64,000 nt of DNA from Rhodospirillales bacterium (GTDB taxonomy: Bacteria > Pseudomonadota > Alphaproteobacteria > Rhodospirillales > WMHbin7), in NCBI GenBank assembly GCA_016214125.1, contig JACRPC010000021.1:97001-161000 (forward strand). Direction: 5' to 3'. Positions within the stretch are counted from its first letter, which is position 1, and the number at the start of each line of letters is the position of its first letter. The translations under genes were made by a program, and so were the position numbers. This document shows, piece after piece, positions 40,230 to 48,312 of the stretch. Below the pieces are notes generated by a model. The model worked only from the letters and a program-made list of their open reading frames with translations. It was not told the DNA's origin and ran no database searches.

Positions 40230-40652
40230 ATGGCTATCGAGCGCACCTTGTCGATCATCAAGCCGGACGCCACCAGGCGCAATCTCACCGGCAAGATCAA
40301 CGCCCGCCTCGAGGAGGCCGGCCTGCGGATCGTTGGCCAGCGCCGCATCCGCCTGACCCGCGAGATGGCGGAAAAATTCTACGCCGTGCATGCCGAACGC
40401 TCGTTCTTCAACGATCTGTGCGCCTTCATGACCTCGGGTCCGGTCGTGGTCCAGGTGCTGGAAGGCGACGGCGCGGTTGCCCGCAACCGCGAGGTGATGG
40501 GCGCCACCAATCCGCAGAACGCGGCGCCGGGCACCATCCGGCGCGATTTCGCCGAATCGATCGAGGCCAATTCGGTTCACGGGTCCGATTCCCTGGACAA
40601 CGCGGCCCGCGAGGTGGCGTTCTTCTTCGCCGAGACCGACATCGTCGGCTGA
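40230..40652 (+). CDS. ndk: Nucleoside diphosphate kinase
   Basis: A 140-residue enzyme that transfers the gamma phosphate from ATP to nucleoside diphosphates through a phosphohistidine. It starts [20 protein letters not shown] and has the active-site block [12 protein letters not shown] with the catalytic His. [20 protein letters not shown] is the nucleotide-binding region. Length and sequence are standard. It is monocistronic, with a promoter at 40133-40161, and convergent with the DUF2336 gene six bases away. Confidence 0.97.
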   Translation: MAIERTLSIIKPDATRRNLTGKINARLEEAGLRIVGQRRIRLTREMAEKFYAVHAERSFFNDLCAFMTSGPVVVQVLEGDGAVARNREVMGATNPQNAAPGTIRRDFAESIEANSVHGSDSLDNAAREVAFFFAETDIVG

Positions 40653-40658
40653 GCGGCC

Positions 40659-41792
40659 TCAGCTCACGGTGAGCGACGAGGGCAGGCCGCGCATCCGCGT
40701 CAACAGATAATCGAGATCGTCGCCGTCGATCTTTACACCCAGATCGCCATACTGGGTGAGGATGCGCTCGATCATCCGCCTAGCGTGGCGCTCGCGGTCG
40801 CGGGCCTCGCCGTCGAGAAGGGTTTCCTTCTCGACATCGATGGCGGCGCGGAAGGCCGGATAAAGTTCCTGCGGCAGCTTGGCGCGGCCATAGATGGCCT
40901 TGAATCCCATCGGGCCGGCGTCGTGAATGAGAATGCGGGCGTTGACGATCGGCACCCCGGTGATCTGCGCCAGACCGGCCTCGAGGAAGTGCATATCGCC
41001 CATGCAGACGGCGCGCAGCAGGATCGACGGCGTCAGGCGGCCGTTCTTATGCAATTGACGGACGAGCGCCTCCAGATCGGCCGAGGTCGATTCGCCGGCC
41101 AGGCCCAAGATGGCACGCTCGCGCACCACCAGCGACAGATCGCCCACCATGGTTTCCGGCAAATCGCGCCGGGACAGAAGCTGCTGGCGCAGATGCTCGG
41201 AAACCTTGGTCACCAGCCGCTCGGCTACCGTGATCGGCAGGTTGGTGCGGCCCACCAGCTTGGTCTGCACGCCTTCGCTTTCCGGGAAACGGTCGACCAC
41301 CTTGCCCAGCGAGGTTTCCGAGATGGCGGCGCCCTCGTTGCCGACCAGGGTCTCGACCGCCTTCTCGCTGCCCGATTCGACCAAGGCGTCGGACACCGAT
41401 TCCGAAACCTTGGCGCGGCTGGCGATCGCCACCTGATGGCCGCTGCCTTGGCTTTTGACGATCTCGATCAGGTCGGCGTCGTTGAGGACTTCGGAATATT
41501 GCAGCATCGGGATGGCGACGCTCTCGACATCGCGGGCCAAGGCCAGGGCCACGTCGCGCGGCACCTCGCGGCTCGATTTCAGGCTCATCGCCAGCGCGCT
41601 GCGCACGCGGACTTCGGCGTCGCGCACCATGAGCCGGAAGATATCGATGGCGAGTTTGCGCTCGGATTCGGTCAGTTGCCCGGTGTCGAATCCCTGGGCG
41701 ATCTTGAGCGCGGTCTCGCGCCGCGTGTCGGGCGACGGCTCCGACATCAGGCGGGCAACGTCGTCGTGCGACAGAAATCCAGATGCGGTCAT
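40659..41792 (-). CDS. DUF2336 protein
   Basis: A 377-residue soluble all-helical protein of DUF2336, common in Rhodospirillales and other alphaproteobacteria. The sequence GFLSHDDVARLMSEPSPDTR opens it; LTESERKLAIDIFRLMVRDA and SLKSSREVPRDVALALARDV are HEAT-like helical repeats. The biochemical role is not established. It is convergent with ndk. The start at 41792 avoids an N-terminal extension that lacks a ribosome-binding site. Confidence 0.85.
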   Translation of the reverse strand: MTASGFLSHDDVARLMSEPSPDTRRETALKIAQGFDTGQLTESERKLAIDIFRLMVRDAEVRVRSALAMSLKSSREVPRDVALALARDVESVAIPMLQYSEVLNDADLIEIVKSQGSGHQVAIASRAKVSESVSDALVESGSEKAVETLVGNEGAAISETSLGKVVDRFPESEGVQTKLVGRTNLPITVAERLVTKVSEHLRQQLLSRRDLPETMVGDLSLVVRERAILGLAGESTSADLEALVRQLHKNGRLTPSILLRAVCMGDMHFLEAGLAQITGVPIVNARILIHDAGPMGFKAIYGRAKLPQELYPAFRAAIDVEKETLLDGEARDRERHARRMIERILTQYGDLGVKIDGDDLDYLLTRMRGLPSSLTVS

Positions 41793-41923
41793 GGACCCGT
41801 AAACTCCCTCTCGATCGCCGCGGCGATGATAGACCAGAAACGCGTGGTCTTGCACCTGCCGATTGCCGAACGGCTTGGCTAAGGCTAACCTTGGCGGACC
41901 GCTCGGTCTGTGTCGAGTATCAC

Positions 41924-42466
41924 ATGCGCATCAAGGTCCAGGAATCCTGCCTGCTGATCGTCGACGTCCAAGAACGTCTGGCGCCGGTGATGGAAAATCC
42001 GCGCCGGGTTCTCTACGGGGGCGCGACGCTGATGCGGGCGGCCTTAAGACTGTCCATTCCCATCTTGGTGACCGAGCAATACCCCAAGGGGTTGGGGCCA
42101 ACAATGATCGATCTGCGCAGCCTGGTCCCCGAAGGCGCCATTTTCGAAAAGGTCCATTTTGCCAGCACCGAGGAACCGGGCTTTCTCGATCGCCTCAAGG
42201 CCTTCGGCCGCCGCCAAGTGGTGATGGCGGGCATCGAATCGCACATCTGCGTCACCCAAACCGCCCTGGGTCTTTTGGAAGCCGGCTATGAGGTGTTCGT
42301 GGTTTCCGATGCTTGCTCGTCGCGTCGCCTGGAAAGCTACGAGGCGGCGATGCGCCGGCTGGATGCGGCCGGGGCCAAGCTGGTGACGGTCGAAATGGCG
42401 GTCTTCGAATGGCTGTTCAAGGCGGGTACGCCCGAATTCAAGGACCTTTCCGCTCTTATCAAGTGA
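41924..42466 (+). CDS. Isochorismatase-family hydrolase (YcaC-like)
   Basis: A 180-residue cysteine hydrolase. The catalytic triad is visible: Asp in CLLIVDVQERL (about residue 15), Lys in IFEKVHFAST (near 82) and Cys in ESHICVTQTALGLLEAGYEV (near 110). The cis-peptide region GIESHIC is typical of YcaC-type members, whose natural substrates are mostly unknown. It is a stand-alone gene; the segment 42454-42495 forms a hairpin at its 3' end. Confidence 0.9.
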   Translation: MRIKVQESCLLIVDVQERLAPVMENPRRVLYGGATLMRAALRLSIPILVTEQYPKGLGPTMIDLRSLVPEGAIFEKVHFASTEEPGFLDRLKAFGRRQVVMAGIESHICVTQTALGLLEAGYEVFVVSDACSSRRLESYEAAMRRLDAAGAKLVTVEMAVFEWLFKAGTPEFKDLSALIK

Positions 42467-42495
42467 CCATTTATCAGAAGAACCGCTTGATAAGA
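42454..42495 (+). other. Hairpin at the end of the isochorismatase gene
   Basis: TCTTATCAAG (42454-42463) pairs with CTTGATAAGA (42486-42495), ten base pairs with a 22-base loop that includes the stop codon. There is no following T-run, so it may be an mRNA 3' structure or a protein-binding dyad rather than an intrinsic terminator. Confidence 0.35.
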
Positions 42496-42694
42496 AAGTT
42501 GAATATTTCAAGACGAAATTTTCATACTTCCCTGTAATCCGTCGTTGCATCAAATCGGCAAAAGCGGCTAAACTCCGCGGTGTAAAGGAAGGGGCCGGCT
42601 TGACCGGGCCCAACAAGAATGCGCACAAGGCTGATTTCCCTGGATTATTCAGGGACAGGCCAAAAAAGCGCGGATTGGGAGAGGGGCGTTTCGA

Positions 42695-42982
42695 GTGCCG
42701 TTTGTGCTAATGGTTATTCACGAGCTTGTGAAGTTCGTTGGGCTGCTCTTGATCGCCCAGCTCTTGGTGTTTGCCTTGAGCTTTGGGCGGCACGAGCGCA
42801 ACGTTGTCTATCTCGGCATCCGTTTTCTGGTCTCGCCGGCGACCCGGCTGGTGCGGCTGATCACCCCAAGGGTCGTCGTCGACAAGCACATTCCGCTTGC
42901 CACCTTTCTCATCGCCTTTTGGGCCTGGGTGGCCCTGATCTTCATCAGGCGCGAATTCGCCGCGCCGGGAGCGGCGGGATGA
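42695..42982 (+). CDS. Small membrane protein (95 aa)
   Basis: Start GTG 42695 follows GGGAGAGGGG; ATG 42710 is an alternative. Hydrophobic segments lie at about residues 5-28 and 66-84, with a basic loop between (RRxL-like FLVSPATRLVRLITPRVVV). It overlaps the TPR gene by ATGA, so the two are probably functionally linked, perhaps as a membrane anchor for the TPR protein. I do not recognise a family. A weak promoter (TTGCAT-N17-CTAAAC) lies about 120 bp upstream. Confidence 0.65.
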   Translation: MPFVLMVIHELVKFVGLLLIAQLLVFALSFGRHERNVVYLGIRFLVSPATRLVRLITPRVVVDKHIPLATFLIAFWAWVALIFIRREFAAPGAAG

Positions 42983-43563
42983 TGCGCTGGCTCGACGCCT
43001 GGTTCTACAGCCAGATCGCCATCTGGGCTACCTTGTTCCGCCGCCTCGACGTGGCGATCGAGTATTGGCAGCGCGTGCGCCGGATCAAACCCAACGACGT
43101 CGTGGTGGTCGCCACGCTCTCCCATTTGAAGGCCCGTGTCGGCGCCAAGGCCGAGGCGGTGGCGCTCATGCATCAGGCCCTCGACATGAACCGCGAGCAG
43201 CCGGCGATCTGGTTCAATCTGGGCTTCGTGCAGCAGGAGATGGAGGCGCACGAGGACGCCCTGAAAAGCTTCCGCCAGGCGCTCGATCGCGATTCGCGCC
43301 TCGACCGCGCCTGGTACGGCCTGGCCCTCTCGCTCATGAAGCTCGGGCGCACCGAGGAGGCCGTCGACGCCCTCAAGAAAAACACCGAACTCCAGCCGAT
43401 GAGTCCCTACGGCTGGTACCAGCTTGCGCATGCCTATCACCGACTGGGCAACGCCGCCCAGGCGGAGAAGGTGATTCGCAATCTGGCCAAGTTCGAGCCC
43501 AAGGTCGCCATGCGGCTCGAACACGAAACCGGCATCAAGGTAGGGGCGAACGTGCCGTTTTGA
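42979..43563 (+). CDS. Tetratricopeptide-repeat protein (194 aa)
   Basis: An N-terminal hydrophobic or amphipathic helix (about 3-20) precedes at least four TPR units: RLDVAIEYWQRVRRIKPNDV, AEAVALMHQALDMNREQPAI, EDALKSFRQALDRDSRLDRA and TEEAVDALKKNTELQPMSPY. TPRs mediate protein-protein contacts. Its start overlaps the stop of the small membrane protein. The next downstream gene, DUF4212, starts 64 bp later in the same direction, but a shared mRNA cannot be shown. Confidence 0.85.
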   Translation: MMRWLDAWFYSQIAIWATLFRRLDVAIEYWQRVRRIKPNDVVVVATLSHLKARVGAKAEAVALMHQALDMNREQPAIWFNLGFVQQEMEAHEDALKSFRQALDRDSRLDRAWYGLALSLMKLGRTEEAVDALKKNTELQPMSPYGWYQLAHAYHRLGNAAQAEKVIRNLAKFEPKVAMRLEHETGIKVGANVPF

Positions 43564-43626
43564 ACATCGTTAGGTCAATCAACGCCGCACAAGCCGCGGC
43601 AACGGGAAACTGGTAGGAGAGGAGTC

Positions 43627-43887
43627 ATGGAAGCATCGGAGAAACGTAAGGAATACTGGAAGAAGAACCTGACCATCACGGCCATCCTGATGGTCATCTG
43701 GTTCGTCATCACCTACGTCATCGGCTATTACGCTCGCGATCTAAGCTTCAACTTCTTCGGCTGGCCTTTCGCCTTCTACATGGGCGCGCAAGGCTCGCTG
43801 ATCCTTTACATCGTGATCATCTGGTTCTACGCGCGCTACATGAACAATCTCGATATCGAATACGGCGTGCAAGAGGGAGAAGAGTGA
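43627..43887 (+). CDS. DUF4212 small subunit of a sodium:solute symporter
   Basis: An 86-residue protein with two hydrophobic helices (about 16-38 and 48-70). EYWKKNLTITAILMVIWFVI and FFGWPFAFYMGAQGSLILYI are the family landmarks. DUF4212 proteins are almost always encoded immediately before a VC_2705-type symporter, as here: the stop TGA overlaps the symporter start by one base (TGATG). AGGAG lies upstream of ATG 43627. It is presumed to form part of the transporter. Confidence 0.92.
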   Translation: MEASEKRKEYWKKNLTITAILMVIWFVITYVIGYYARDLSFNFFGWPFAFYMGAQGSLILYIVIIWFYARYMNNLDIEYGVQEGEE

Positions 43888-45959
43888 TGTTTCAGGAAGC
43901 CAAATCGCAATCGGCGTTCGTCTCCCAATTGAAGAAGGTCTATACCTTCTACACGGGCGGCTTCATCGTCTTCGTCATCCTGCTCGGCATTGCGGAAGCA
44001 ATGGGCATGCCGCGTGTCTGGATCGGCTATCTGTTCCTGGCGATGACCATCTTGCTCTATGCCGGCATCGGCATCATGAGCCGGACCAACATTGCCGATG
44101 AATACTATGTCGCGGGACGCCGGGTTCCGGCGCTCTTCAACGGCATGGCAACCGGCGCCGACTGGATGAGCGCCGCCTCCTTCATCGGCATGGCGGGCGG
44201 CCTTTATCTGGGCGGCTATTCCGGCCTGGCCTTCATCATGGGCTGGACCGGCGGTTACTGCCTGGTGGCGCTGTTCCTCGCCCCCTACCTGCGCAAGTTC
44301 GGCCAGTTCACCATTCCCGACTTCCTGGGCGCCCGCTACGGCGGCCACCTGCCGCGCTTCGTGGGCATCCTGATCGCCATCCTCTGCTCCTTCACCTACG
44401 TGGTGGCGCAGATCTACGGCGTCGGGCTGATCACCACCCGTCTGACCGGCGTCGAATTCACGCTGGGCATCTTCCTGGGCCTGGGCGGCATTCTCGTCTG
44501 CTCGTTCCTGGGCGGCATGAAGGCGGTCACCTGGACCCAGGTGGCGCAGTACATCATCCTGATCATCGCCTACATGATCCCGGTGGTGTGGCTGTCGGTG
44601 AAGCAAACCGGCGTTCCGATTCCGCAGGCGGTTTACGGCTACCAGCTCCAGAAAGTGACGGCGAAGGAGCAATTGCTCATCGACGATCCGAAGGAGAAGG
44701 AAGTCCGCGGCATCTTCGCCTCAAGGGCCGCGACGGGGGCCGAAAGCCTTAAGGACCCGGCCAAGTCCTATGCCGACGGCAAGGCCAAGCTCGATGCCGA
44801 TCTGGCCAAGGCCAAGGCCGACAACGCGCCCGAGGCCGACGTCAAGAAGGCTGAGGCCGCTTTGGCCGCCTATCCGAAGGATCAGGCGGCGGCCACCGCG
44901 CAGTGGACGAAGGATCGTGCGGCCGCCGGCCGTGCCGCTCTGCCGCTCCGCCACGCCGAGGCCTTCCCCGGCAAGGACGACAAGGCGCGCGACATCGCAA
45001 GGAAGAACTTCCTGGCGCTCACGCTCTGTCTGATGGTCGGCACGGCTGCGTTGCCGCACATCTTGATGCGTTACTACACGACGCCTTCGGTCAAGGAGGC
45101 CCGCGCGTCCGTGACCTGGTCGTTGTTCTTCATCTTCCTGCTCTATTTCACGGCGCCGTCCCTGGCGGTGCTGGTGAAATACACCATCTATCACGACGTG
45201 GTGGGAACGGCGTTCAGCGCCCTTCCGGCTTGGGTGAAGAACTGGCAGGCGGTCGATCCATCCCTGTTGTCGATCGTCGACGTCAACAAGGACGGCATCG
45301 TGCAGTTGGCGGAAATCGCCATCGGCGGCGACATCGTGGTGCTTGCCACCCCGGAAATCGCCGGTCTGCCTTACGTGATCTCGGGCCTGGTGGCCGCCGG
45401 CGGTCTTGCCGCCGCGCTCTCCACCGCCGACGGGCTCCTGCTCACGATCGCCAACGCGTTGTCGCACGATCTCTACTACATGATGATCGATCCCAACGCG
45501 ACCACCCAGCGTCGTGTCACGCTGTCCAAGATCCTGCTGCTGGTCGTCGCCGTCTTGGCGGCCCTGGTGGCGGCGCAGAAACCGGCCGACATCCTCTTCC
45601 TGGTGTCGGCGGCCTTCTCGCTGGCGGCGGCCGGGTTCTTCCCGGCGCTCACCCTCGGGATCTTCTGGAAGCGGGCCACCGGCATTGCCGCCTCGTTGGG
45701 CATGCTGGCCGGCGTCGGCATCACGTTCTACTACATGGCGACCACCCAACCGTGGCTGCGCGAGATGTTCTTCGGAACCCCGCGCTCCGCGCCGGTGACC
45801 GGCATCTGGTGGGACATCCAGCCGATTTCGGCCGGTCTGTTCGGCATTCCGCTCGGATTCATCGTGATCGTCCTGGTCAGCCTGGTTACCCCGGCGCCGT
45901 CCAAGGAAGTTCAGGATATGGTCGAGGATGTCCGTTACCCCAACCTGAAGGCGGCGTAA
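43887..45959 (+). CDS. Sodium:solute symporter (VC_2705-type) with a soluble insertion and an EF-hand loop
   Basis: A 690-residue permease with about 13 membrane helices, of the SSS family group related to acetate permease ActP. Core segments are MATGADWMSAASFIGMAGGL and GQFTIPDFLGARYGGHLPRF. Residues 256-375 form a long hydrophilic, Ala/Lys/Asp-rich insertion (FASRAATGAESLKDPAKSYA) not found in short SSS proteins. Residues 465-476 read DVNKDGIVQLAE, a canonical calcium-binding EF-hand loop. The substrate is probably a small organic acid. A strong terminator follows. Confidence 0.9.
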   Translation: MFQEAKSQSAFVSQLKKVYTFYTGGFIVFVILLGIAEAMGMPRVWIGYLFLAMTILLYAGIGIMSRTNIADEYYVAGRRVPALFNGMATGADWMSAASFIGMAGGLYLGGYSGLAFIMGWTGGYCLVALFLAPYLRKFGQFTIPDFLGARYGGHLPRFVGILIAILCSFTYVVAQIYGVGLITTRLTGVEFTLGIFLGLGGILVCSFLGGMKAVTWTQVAQYIILIIAYMIPVVWLSVKQTGVPIPQAVYGYQLQKVTAKEQLLIDDPKEKEVRGIFASRAATGAESLKDPAKSYADGKAKLDADLAKAKADNAPEADVKKAEAALAAYPKDQAAATAQWTKDRAAAGRAALPLRHAEAFPGKDDKARDIARKNFLALTLCLMVGTAALPHILMRYYTTPSVKEARASVTWSLFFIFLLYFTAPSLAVLVKYTIYHDVVGTAFSALPAWVKNWQAVDPSLLSIVDVNKDGIVQLAEIAIGGDIVVLATPEIAGLPYVISGLVAAGGLAAALSTADGLLLTIANALSHDLYYMMIDPNATTQRRVTLSKILLLVVAVLAALVAAQKPADILFLVSAAFSLAAAGFFPALTLGIFWKRATGIAASLGMLAGVGITFYYMATTQPWLREMFFGTPRSAPVTGIWWDIQPISAGLFGIPLGFIVIVLVSLVTPAPSKEVQDMVEDVRYPNLKAA

Positions 45960-45969
45960 GCCTTCGACC

Positions 45970-46000
45970 TCCGGAGGGCTCGCGCACAAAGCCCTCCGGA
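45970..46000 (+). other. Hairpin after the symporter gene
   Basis: TCCGGAGGGCT (45970-45980) pairs with AGCCCTCCGGA (45990-46000) around a nine-base loop, just after the symporter stop. No T-run follows. Together with the next hairpin it marks the end of the transcript. Confidence 0.5.
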
Positions 46001-46013
46001 ACCTTCCTTACCG

Positions 46014-46046
46014 CGCCCGGCCCCCTTGGGGCCGGGCGTTTTCTTT
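46014..46046 (+). terminator. Rho-independent terminator of the symporter operon
   Basis: An 11 bp perfect stem (CGCCCGGCCCC / GGGGCCGGGCG) with a three-base loop is followed by TTTTCTTT. This is a textbook intrinsic terminator, 54 bp after the symporter stop. Confidence 0.85.
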
Positions 46047-46149
46047 ATCTGGATTTTTTCGCGGCCTGGCCCGATCATGAACCCGATTCGGCCCCAACGC
46101 GCGCCAAGATGCGGGTGGTCGGATGGCTGGGACCGGAGGGGGCAGGGGC

Positions 46150-47601
46150 ATGAAACTGGATACCGAATCGCTCGAACGCATCGACAGCTTTCCCTACCGC
46201 CATCGGGTGGGCGAAGTGATGAGCCGCCCGCTCGCCACCGCGGCCCCGCAAGCCAGTCTGGTCGATGCCAGCCGGGTGATGGTCTCCGCCAGCATCAGTT
46301 CGCTGGTCGTCGTCGATCCCAACGGGCGGGCGATCGGCATCATCACCGAGCGCGACGTGCTCAGGGCCGCCGCCCAGACCGGCTCCATCGGCCTTCACAT
46401 GCCGCTGTCGGCGGTGATGAGCCAGCCGGTGATGACGGTCCATGAGGACGCGCCGCTCTTCGTCGCCATGGGGCGCCTCGAACGTCTGAAGATCCGCCAT
46501 CTAGTGGTGATCGATCGGGCCGGAATGCCGGTGGGCATGGTCACCGCCCGCGTGCTCTTGAAATTGCGGGCCGGTCAGGCGCTCGCCTTGGGCGATGAAA
46601 TCGCTCACGCCGCCGACGCCAGCCAGTTGGCCCAGGTTCAGGCGCGCGTCCCGGCGCTGGCCAAGGCGCTGCTGGGCGAGGGGGTGTCGCCCCTGGGGGT
46701 CGCCAACATCACCAGCACCGTTTTGCGCGACATGACGGCGCGGGCGGCCGAGCTGGCCGAGCGCTCGATGGTCGATGACGGCTGGGGACCGGCACCGGTT
46801 CCCGCCTGCATCTTGGTCCTGGGCTCGGGCGGGCGGGGCGAATCGCTGTTCCATCCCGATCAGGACAACGCCATCGTTCACGGCGGCGCCGAGGAGCACG
46901 ACCCCTGGTTCGCCGAGGCGGGCAAGCGGATCGCCACCACGCTTGAGGCGGCCGGGGTGCCGTTGTGCAAGGGGGGCGTGATGGCGATGAACCCGCCTTG
47001 GCGGCGCTCGGTCGAAAGCTGGAAGACCGAGATCGACCGCTGGGTGCGCGAAGCGCGCGGCGAAGACGTCCTCAACATCGACATTTTCGTCGATTTCCGC
47101 CCGGTCTATGGCGATCCGACCCTGGCCGACCAGGTGCGCGCCCACCTGACCGAGAAGGCGGCGCGTTCCAAGCCCTTCCTGCACATGCTGGCCGGCTCGA
47201 CCGCCGACATGCGTGTGCCGCTTGGCCTGTTCGGCAATTTCATCACCCAGGGCGGGCGGCTCGACATCAAGAAAGCCGGCCTGCTGCCGCTGGTCAGCGC
47301 CGTGCGGGTGCTGGCCGTCAAGCATCGCATCGACGCCACGGCAACCCGCGATCGCCTCGATCGTCTGGCGGAAAGCGGCCACCTGCCGAAAGGCGAGGCG
47401 CACCTGCTGGCCGAATTGCACGAGCTGTTGGTCGAAATTCTGATTCGCCAGCAGATCGCCGACCAGGACGAGGGCGTTCCGCTCTCCAACCGCATCGATC
47501 CCAACCGGCTCGATCGGCTGGAGAAGCAAAAATTGAAGGCGGGTTTCAAGCAGATCCAGGCCCTGACGACCGTCCTCGAAACCGCCTTGAATTCGATGTA
47601 G
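46150..47601 (+). CDS. CBS-domain DUF294 putative nucleotidyltransferase
   Basis: A 483-residue protein. Residues 20-150 hold two CBS motifs (MSRPLATAAPQASLVDASRV; GIITERDVLRAAAQ; MSQPVMTVHEDAPLFVAMGR), which sense adenosyl ligands. The DUF294 nucleotidyltransferase-like domain follows with GSGGRGESLFHPDQDNAIV, and DUF294_C takes up the last 150 residues. It is GlnD-like in fold; catalysis is unproven. Such genes recur downstream of DUF4212-symporter pairs, suggesting regulation of transport or acetate metabolism. Start ATG 46150 has GGAGGGGGCAGGGG just upstream. Confidence 0.85.
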   Translation: MKLDTESLERIDSFPYRHRVGEVMSRPLATAAPQASLVDASRVMVSASISSLVVVDPNGRAIGIITERDVLRAAAQTGSIGLHMPLSAVMSQPVMTVHEDAPLFVAMGRLERLKIRHLVVIDRAGMPVGMVTARVLLKLRAGQALALGDEIAHAADASQLAQVQARVPALAKALLGEGVSPLGVANITSTVLRDMTARAAELAERSMVDDGWGPAPVPACILVLGSGGRGESLFHPDQDNAIVHGGAEEHDPWFAEAGKRIATTLEAAGVPLCKGGVMAMNPPWRRSVESWKTEIDRWVREARGEDVLNIDIFVDFRPVYGDPTLADQVRAHLTEKAARSKPFLHMLAGSTADMRVPLGLFGNFITQGGRLDIKKAGLLPLVSAVRVLAVKHRIDATATRDRLDRLAESGHLPKGEAHLLAELHELLVEILIRQQIADQDEGVPLSNRIDPNRLDRLEKQKLKAGFKQIQALTTVLETALNSM

Positions 47602-47604
47602 GGC

Positions 47605-48312
47605 ATGGCCGCCTCGCAGCCGCTTGTCCTTCTGCCTGGCCTGTTGTGCGACGAGGCCCTGTGGCGCCACCAGGTCGAGAGTTTGGCCGATCTCGCCCAT
47701 TTCCTCATTCCCGACCTTAGCCTCGACGATTCGGTTCGCGCCATGGCCGGCCGCGTTCTGGCCGAGGCGCCGGCCCGCTTTGCCCTGGCCGGCCTGTCGA
47801 TGGGCGGCTATGTGGCCCAGGAAATTCTTCGCCAGGCGCCGGCGCGGGTGACGCGTCTGGCGCTCTTGGACACCAGCTTCAAGGCCGACAGCGACGAACA
47901 GAAATCCCGCCGTCTGGCGCTGCTCGAACTGGCCAAGATCGGCCAGTTCAAAGGCGTGACGCCCCGCCTGTTGCCCAGCCTGGTCCATCCCGATCGCCTG
48001 AACGACGACCGTCTGGTGGCAACGGTCACCAGCATGGCCGAACGCATCGGGCGCGAAGCCTTCTTCCGCCAGCAAACGGCGATCATGGGCCGTCCCGACG
48101 GCCGGGCCGATCTCGGACGCATCGCCTGCCCGACCTTGGTTCTGTGTGGCCGCCAGGACGCGCTGACGCCGCTTGAAATCCATCGTGAAATGGCGTCCCT
48201 CATTCCCGGCGCGGCCCTGGTGATCGTCGAGGCGAGCGGCCATCTGCCGCCCCTGGAGCAGCCCCACGCCGTCAGCGCGGTTCTTCGCTACTGGCTCCAG
48301 GCACCCGGCTGA
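47605..48312 (+). CDS. Alpha/beta-hydrolase
   Basis: A 235-residue hydrolase with the nucleophile elbow GLSMGG (Ser near residue 63), Asp in LVLCGRQDALTP and His in ASGHLPPLEQP, the complete alpha/beta-hydrolase triad. The oxyanion region is LVLLPGLLCDEALW. The substrate cannot be named; the group includes esterases and lactonases. It starts three bases after the DUF294 stop and is likely in that operon. Its end overlaps the convergent hypothetical gene by 41 bp. Confidence 0.85.
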   Translation: MAASQPLVLLPGLLCDEALWRHQVESLADLAHFLIPDLSLDDSVRAMAGRVLAEAPARFALAGLSMGGYVAQEILRQAPARVTRLALLDTSFKADSDEQKSRRLALLELAKIGQFKGVTPRLLPSLVHPDRLNDDRLVATVTSMAERIGREAFFRQQTAIMGRPDGRADLGRIACPTLVLCGRQDALTPLEIHREMASLIPGAALVIVEASGHLPPLEQPHAVSAVLRYWLQAPG

